A DNA stretch of 10,958 bases from an uncultured Fretibacterium sp. (GTDB taxonomy: Bacteria; Synergistota; Synergistia; Synergistales; Aminobacteriaceae), in NCBI GenBank assembly GCA_937911045.1, contig CALEPX010000070.1:1-10958 (forward strand), read 5' to 3'. The first letter of the stretch is position 1. Each line of letters opens with the position of its first letter. Positions 8,636-10,958 of this stretch are shown one piece after another. The notes under the pieces were generated by a model that worked only from the letters and a program-made list of their open reading frames with translations, was not told the origin of the DNA and did no database searches. The translations under genes and the position numbers were made by a program.

Positions 8636-9508
8636 ATGATGGTAGTGATTACTCTTAGCAACTGTCCAGCAAAAGTCAGAGGCGATCTCACGAAATGGCT
8701 ATTTGAGATAGATACCGGAGTTTTTGTAGGTAATCTGAATAGCCGCGTACGAGATGCAGTATGGGAACGTATCTGCGATAACATAAAGAGCGGTAGAGCT
8801 TCTATGGCATTCGGAGCTAACAACGAGCAAAAGCTGGATTTTCGTATTCATAACAGCGATTGGGAGCCTATTGACTACGATGGAATAAAGCTTGTTAAGC
8901 GATTGTTGCCCGATGTTGGCGAGCACAAACCAGAAAAGCTGAAGATTGTGCAGCAGCATATTAATAGTCTATCACAGAGAAAAAAGAAATCTCCGTATGA
9001 TCTTGATAGGTATGTTGCAATAGATATAGAAACAACCGGACTAGAAGATACAGATAGGATTATAGAGATAGGTGCGCTGCGAGTTGAGAATGGTTTAGTC
9101 GTCGGGAAGTTTTGCGTTTTGGTGAAATGTGAGACATCGTTGCCCAAGGAAATTGTCGATTTGACGGGAATAACCGATGAAATTCTAGGAGAACGCGGCG
9201 TGGAAATAGGAGAGGCGATCAAAAAATTTCGTGAATTTTGCGGAGAAGAAACGTTGGTTGGACATAATGTTGAAGTTTTTGACATGAGGTTTTTGCAGAG
9301 TGCGTGTATTATGAACGGATTTCCCCCAATGAGAAATAACACAAAAGACACGATGCTCATTGCCAGGAGGAGGCTTGACTGTGACAGGTACGATTTGAAA
9401 AGTGTTGCAGAATATCTTGAAATCGAGTATAATCAAAGCGAATTACACAGGGCGTTGGCGGATTGCAAGTTGACGCATTGCGTGTTCGAGAAGTTGAGGA
9501 GTTTGTGA
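8636..9508 (+). CDS. cas2: Cas2 fused to a DnaQ-like DEDDh exonuclease
   Basis: Residues 1 to about 93 are a Cas2e domain (MMVVITLSNCPAKVRG, then TGVFVGN, MAFGANNE and a DGIKLVKRLLP end), which bridges Cas1 dimers. A Lys/Gln-rich linker (about 94-124) leads to a DEDDh exonuclease (125-290): DIETTG with Asp130/Glu132, Asp216 in GHNVEVFDMRFL, and His271/Asp276 in HRALAD. All five catalytic residues are present, so activity is expected. In the S. thermophilus CRISPR4 Cas2 fusion this domain trims prespacer 3' ends so that they are the right length and orientation for integration; I infer the same here. Length is 290 residues against 94 for E. coli Cas2. Starts at 8636 or 8639 are both possible; GAGGA at 8622-8626 supports either. 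The gene ends 174 nt before the array. Confidence 0.97.
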   Translation: MMVVITLSNCPAKVRGDLTKWLFEIDTGVFVGNLNSRVRDAVWERICDNIKSGRASMAFGANNEQKLDFRIHNSDWEPIDYDGIKLVKRLLPDVGEHKPEKLKIVQQHINSLSQRKKKSPYDLDRYVAIDIETTGLEDTDRIIEIGALRVENGLVVGKFCVLVKCETSLPKEIVDLTGITDEILGERGVEIGEAIKKFREFCGEETLVGHNVEVFDMRFLQSACIMNGFPPMRNNTKDTMLIARRRLDCDRYDLKSVAEYLEIEYNQSELHRALADCKLTHCVFEKLRSL

Positions 9509-9682
9509 TGCTTCTTGACTGAGGATTGACAGTTGAATAGGCGTTTTCGAAGGAGGCTGGTTTGGAGCTTCTTAAGATTGGTTGGGTTCCCGGAACTATG
9601 AGGATCGGATATTTTTTTGAAGTTCAATAAAAACTGAGGAAGTGTTTTGACAGGATTCAGTGTTTTTAAGACTTTCTTTAGT
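9509..9682 (+). promoter_or_regulatory. CRISPR leader
   Basis: This gene-free interval lies between cas2 and the first repeat. The repeat orientation (GTTCCCC... stem, then a GTGATCC handle) implies array transcription left to right, so this is the leader side. It becomes AT-rich from 9608 to 9682. A consensus -35 TTGACA lies at 9647-9652, but the bases 17 nt downstream (GACTTT) are a poor -10, so the promoter is uncertain. A second TTGACA is at 9526-9531, also without a good -10. A perfect inverted repeat GTTCC-C-GGAAC sits at 9586-9596. I found no convincing IHF consensus site. Confidence 0.75.
9518..9653 (+). repeat. Paired two-part motif in the leader
   Basis: ACTGAGGA followed directly by TTGACAG occurs at 9518-9532. 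The same two blocks, with six bases between them, recur at 9633-9653 (ACTGAGGA 9633-9640, TTGACAG 9647-9653). The distal copy ends 29 nt before the first repeat. Fifteen exact bases in the same order within 175 bp suggest a duplicated leader element, possibly a recognition motif for integration or transcription. Function is not known. Confidence 0.5.
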
Positions 9683-10958
9683 CTGTTCCCCGCACACGCG
9701 GGGGTGATCCTTTCGAGCTAGCTCGATTTCCCCCGTTTTTACGCTGTTCCCCGCACACGCGGGGGTGATCCGGTGCTCAGACCCTTTTTGACCTCATCCA
9801 CATACTGTTCCCCGCACACGCGGGGGTGATCGCACGCTTGGCATAGGCGATGCCGGGATTGCCTCCTGTTCCCCGCACACGCGGGGGTGATTATAAGGGC
9901 TGCTCCCTGGCATCACCAGAACCTTCCTGTTCCCCGCACACGCGGGGGTGATCCTTCCTGCGTCGAAGAGTTTTCGAAGCGTTTTGACTGTTCCCCGCAC
10001 ACGCGGGGGTGATCCCGCCTGTTTTGCGTGGAGCATGCGCTTCGATTTCTGTTCCCCGCACACGCGGGGGTGATCCGCCGCTGAGGCTCTAGGGGTGGAA
10101 GAGCAAAAAGCTGTTCCCCGCACACGCGGGGGTGATCCCCGTCGCCCTCTAGCTGCTGTGAGAGCATAGTACTGTTCCCCGCACACGCGGGGGTGATCCG
10201 CAGTACGGTTGGAGCAAATTCATCGTGGTTGTCTGTTCCCCGCACACGCGGGGGTGATCCTGTAAATCTTCCCAAGGCCGCCACATACGCAACCTGTTCC
10301 CCGCACACGCGGGGGTGATCCCTATGACGTCCACATACTTAGGATCGAGTTCGACTGTTCCCCGCACACGCGGGGGTGATCCGTGGTCATTGCGAAGCTT
10401 CCGAACGACCTGCCGCTGTTCCCCGCACACGCGGGGGTGATCCGACATTACAACATTTATTGAAAGGAGTTTTCGCCTGTTCCCCGCACACGCGGGGGTG
10501 ATCCGGCCTGGCGAAAGACAAGCCCCTGCGTATCAGCCTGTTCCCCGCACACGCGGGGGTGATCCGAGTTTGCGTAGACCGGGTCGCCCTTGCGTTCCCT
10601 GTTCCCCGCACACGCGGGGGTGATCCTGCTCAGCATCGTTCTCCCTCCTTCATGCTTTCCTGTTCCCCGCACACGCGGGGGTGATCCCTTGAGAGTTTGA
10701 AGCCCGTCTCCATAAAAGCCCTGTTCCCCGCACACGCGGGGGTGATCCGTCCAGGTATACCTGAGTGATGCCGCGATTCACCTGTTCCCCGCACACGCGG
10801 GGGTGATCCGTTTTGAGAAAGCCTCTCGACAATCGATGAGTACTGTTCCCCGCACACGCGGGGGTGATCCCGCTGTCAGACATCGTATGCCACCTTGATT
10901 TTTCTGTTCCCCGCACACGCGGGGGTGATCCCGCCTGTTTTGCGTGGAGCATGCGCTT
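9683..10958 (+). CRISPR. Type I-E CRISPR array, 21 repeats, continuing past the window
   Basis: The 28-nt repeat begins CTGTTCCCCGCACACGCGGG and ends GGTGATCC. Copies start at 9683, then every 61 nt to 10049, then at 10111 and every 61 nt to 10904. Spacers are 33 nt, except spacer 7 (10077-10110), which has 34; the last (10932-10958) is cut by the window edge. Each repeat can form a hairpin CCCCGC-ACAC-GCGGGG, and Cas6e cutting below it would leave an 8-nt handle GUGAUCCN. Nineteen repeats are identical; repeat 3 ends in CG and repeat 4 in TA instead of CC. Orientation puts the newest spacers on the left, beside cas2. Near-perfect repeats and many different spacers suggest that the array is or was recently active. 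Confidence 0.99.
10016..10958 (+). repeat. Duplicated spacer (spacers 6 and 21)
   Basis: Spacer 6 (10016-10048) starts CGCCTGTTTTGCGTGGAGCA. The truncated spacer 21 (10932-10958) has the same 27 bases in the same orientation up to the window edge. The flanking spacers differ (spacer 5 against spacer 20), and 14 unrelated spacers lie between the copies. Confidence 0.95.

Noticed and set aside
8875..9360. Minus-strand frame of 161 codons within cas2
   Set aside because: It is the shadow of the DEDDh exonuclease domain, whose catalytic residues are clear on the + strand.
411..9508. A novel defence gene or accessory insertion inside the operon
   Set aside because: All eight genes fall into standard type I-E families and no gap exceeds 13 nt, so there is no room for an extra gene.
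9581..9600. GGTTCCC-like stretch resembling a tRNA T-arm
   Set aside because: No acceptor, D or anticodon arm can be built around it; it is better described as a short inverted repeat.
9647..9675. Consensus TTGACA in the leader as a full array promoter
   Set aside because: The matching -10 position (GACTTT) fits poorly, so it is recorded only as part of the leader and not as a confident promoter.
9794..10952. Several minus-strand reading frames across the array, with recurring peptides such as DHPRVCGEQ, SPPRVRGT and ITPACAGN
   Set aside because: They are the CRISPR repeat read in three frames; the periodic peptides follow the 61-nt repeat-spacer unit. They are not genes.

Overview
The window holds one almost complete type I-E (Cascade) CRISPR-Cas locus, all on the + strand. 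Gene order is cas3 - casA/cas8e - casB/cse2 - cas7e - cas5e - cas6e - cas1e - cas2-DnaQ, then a leader of about 170 bp and a CRISPR array that runs off the right edge. The eight genes fill positions 411-9508 with gaps of at most 13 nt or short overlaps (TTGA, ATGA and 11 nt), so they probably form one transcription unit. No cas gene is visibly broken, and all catalytic motifs I looked for are present.

Organism: coding GC appears moderate to low. Shine-Dalgarno sites are clear (AAAGGAG before casA and cas7e), and GTG and TTG starts are used. The 28-nt repeat shares its 3' 20 nt with my recollection of the Streptococcus thermophilus CRISPR4 repeat, and that system also has a Cas2 fused to a DnaQ-like DEDDh exonuclease. 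This suggests a bacterium carrying a CRISPR4-like I-E system, perhaps of the Bacillota/Negativicutes type. The sequence does not allow a genus call.

Layout: 1-410 has no gene I can recognise. It contains a pair of diverged direct repeats and a minus-strand frame that stays open off the left edge. 411-3035 encodes the Cas3 nuclease-helicase. 3040-7701 encodes the five Cascade subunits, including the crRNA-processing Cas6e. 7698-9508 encodes the adaptation proteins Cas1 and Cas2-DEDDh. 9509-9682 is the leader. 9683-10958 holds 21 repeats, 20 complete spacers and one truncated spacer.

How it works: Cas1 with the Cas2-DEDDh fusion trims and integrates prespacers at the leader end. The array transcript is cut by Cas6e below the CCCCGC/GCGGGG hairpin. 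Cascade carrying the crRNA binds target DNA and recruits Cas3 to unwind and degrade it.

The most notable details are in the array. Spacer 6 (10016-10048) recurs as the last visible spacer (identical over all 27 visible bases). Repeats 3 and 4 differ only at their last one or two bases, although the 61-nt period is kept. In the leader, a two-part motif (ACTGAGGA plus TTGACAG) occurs twice. The overall system is a known type, not a new one; these local signals are what merit follow-up.
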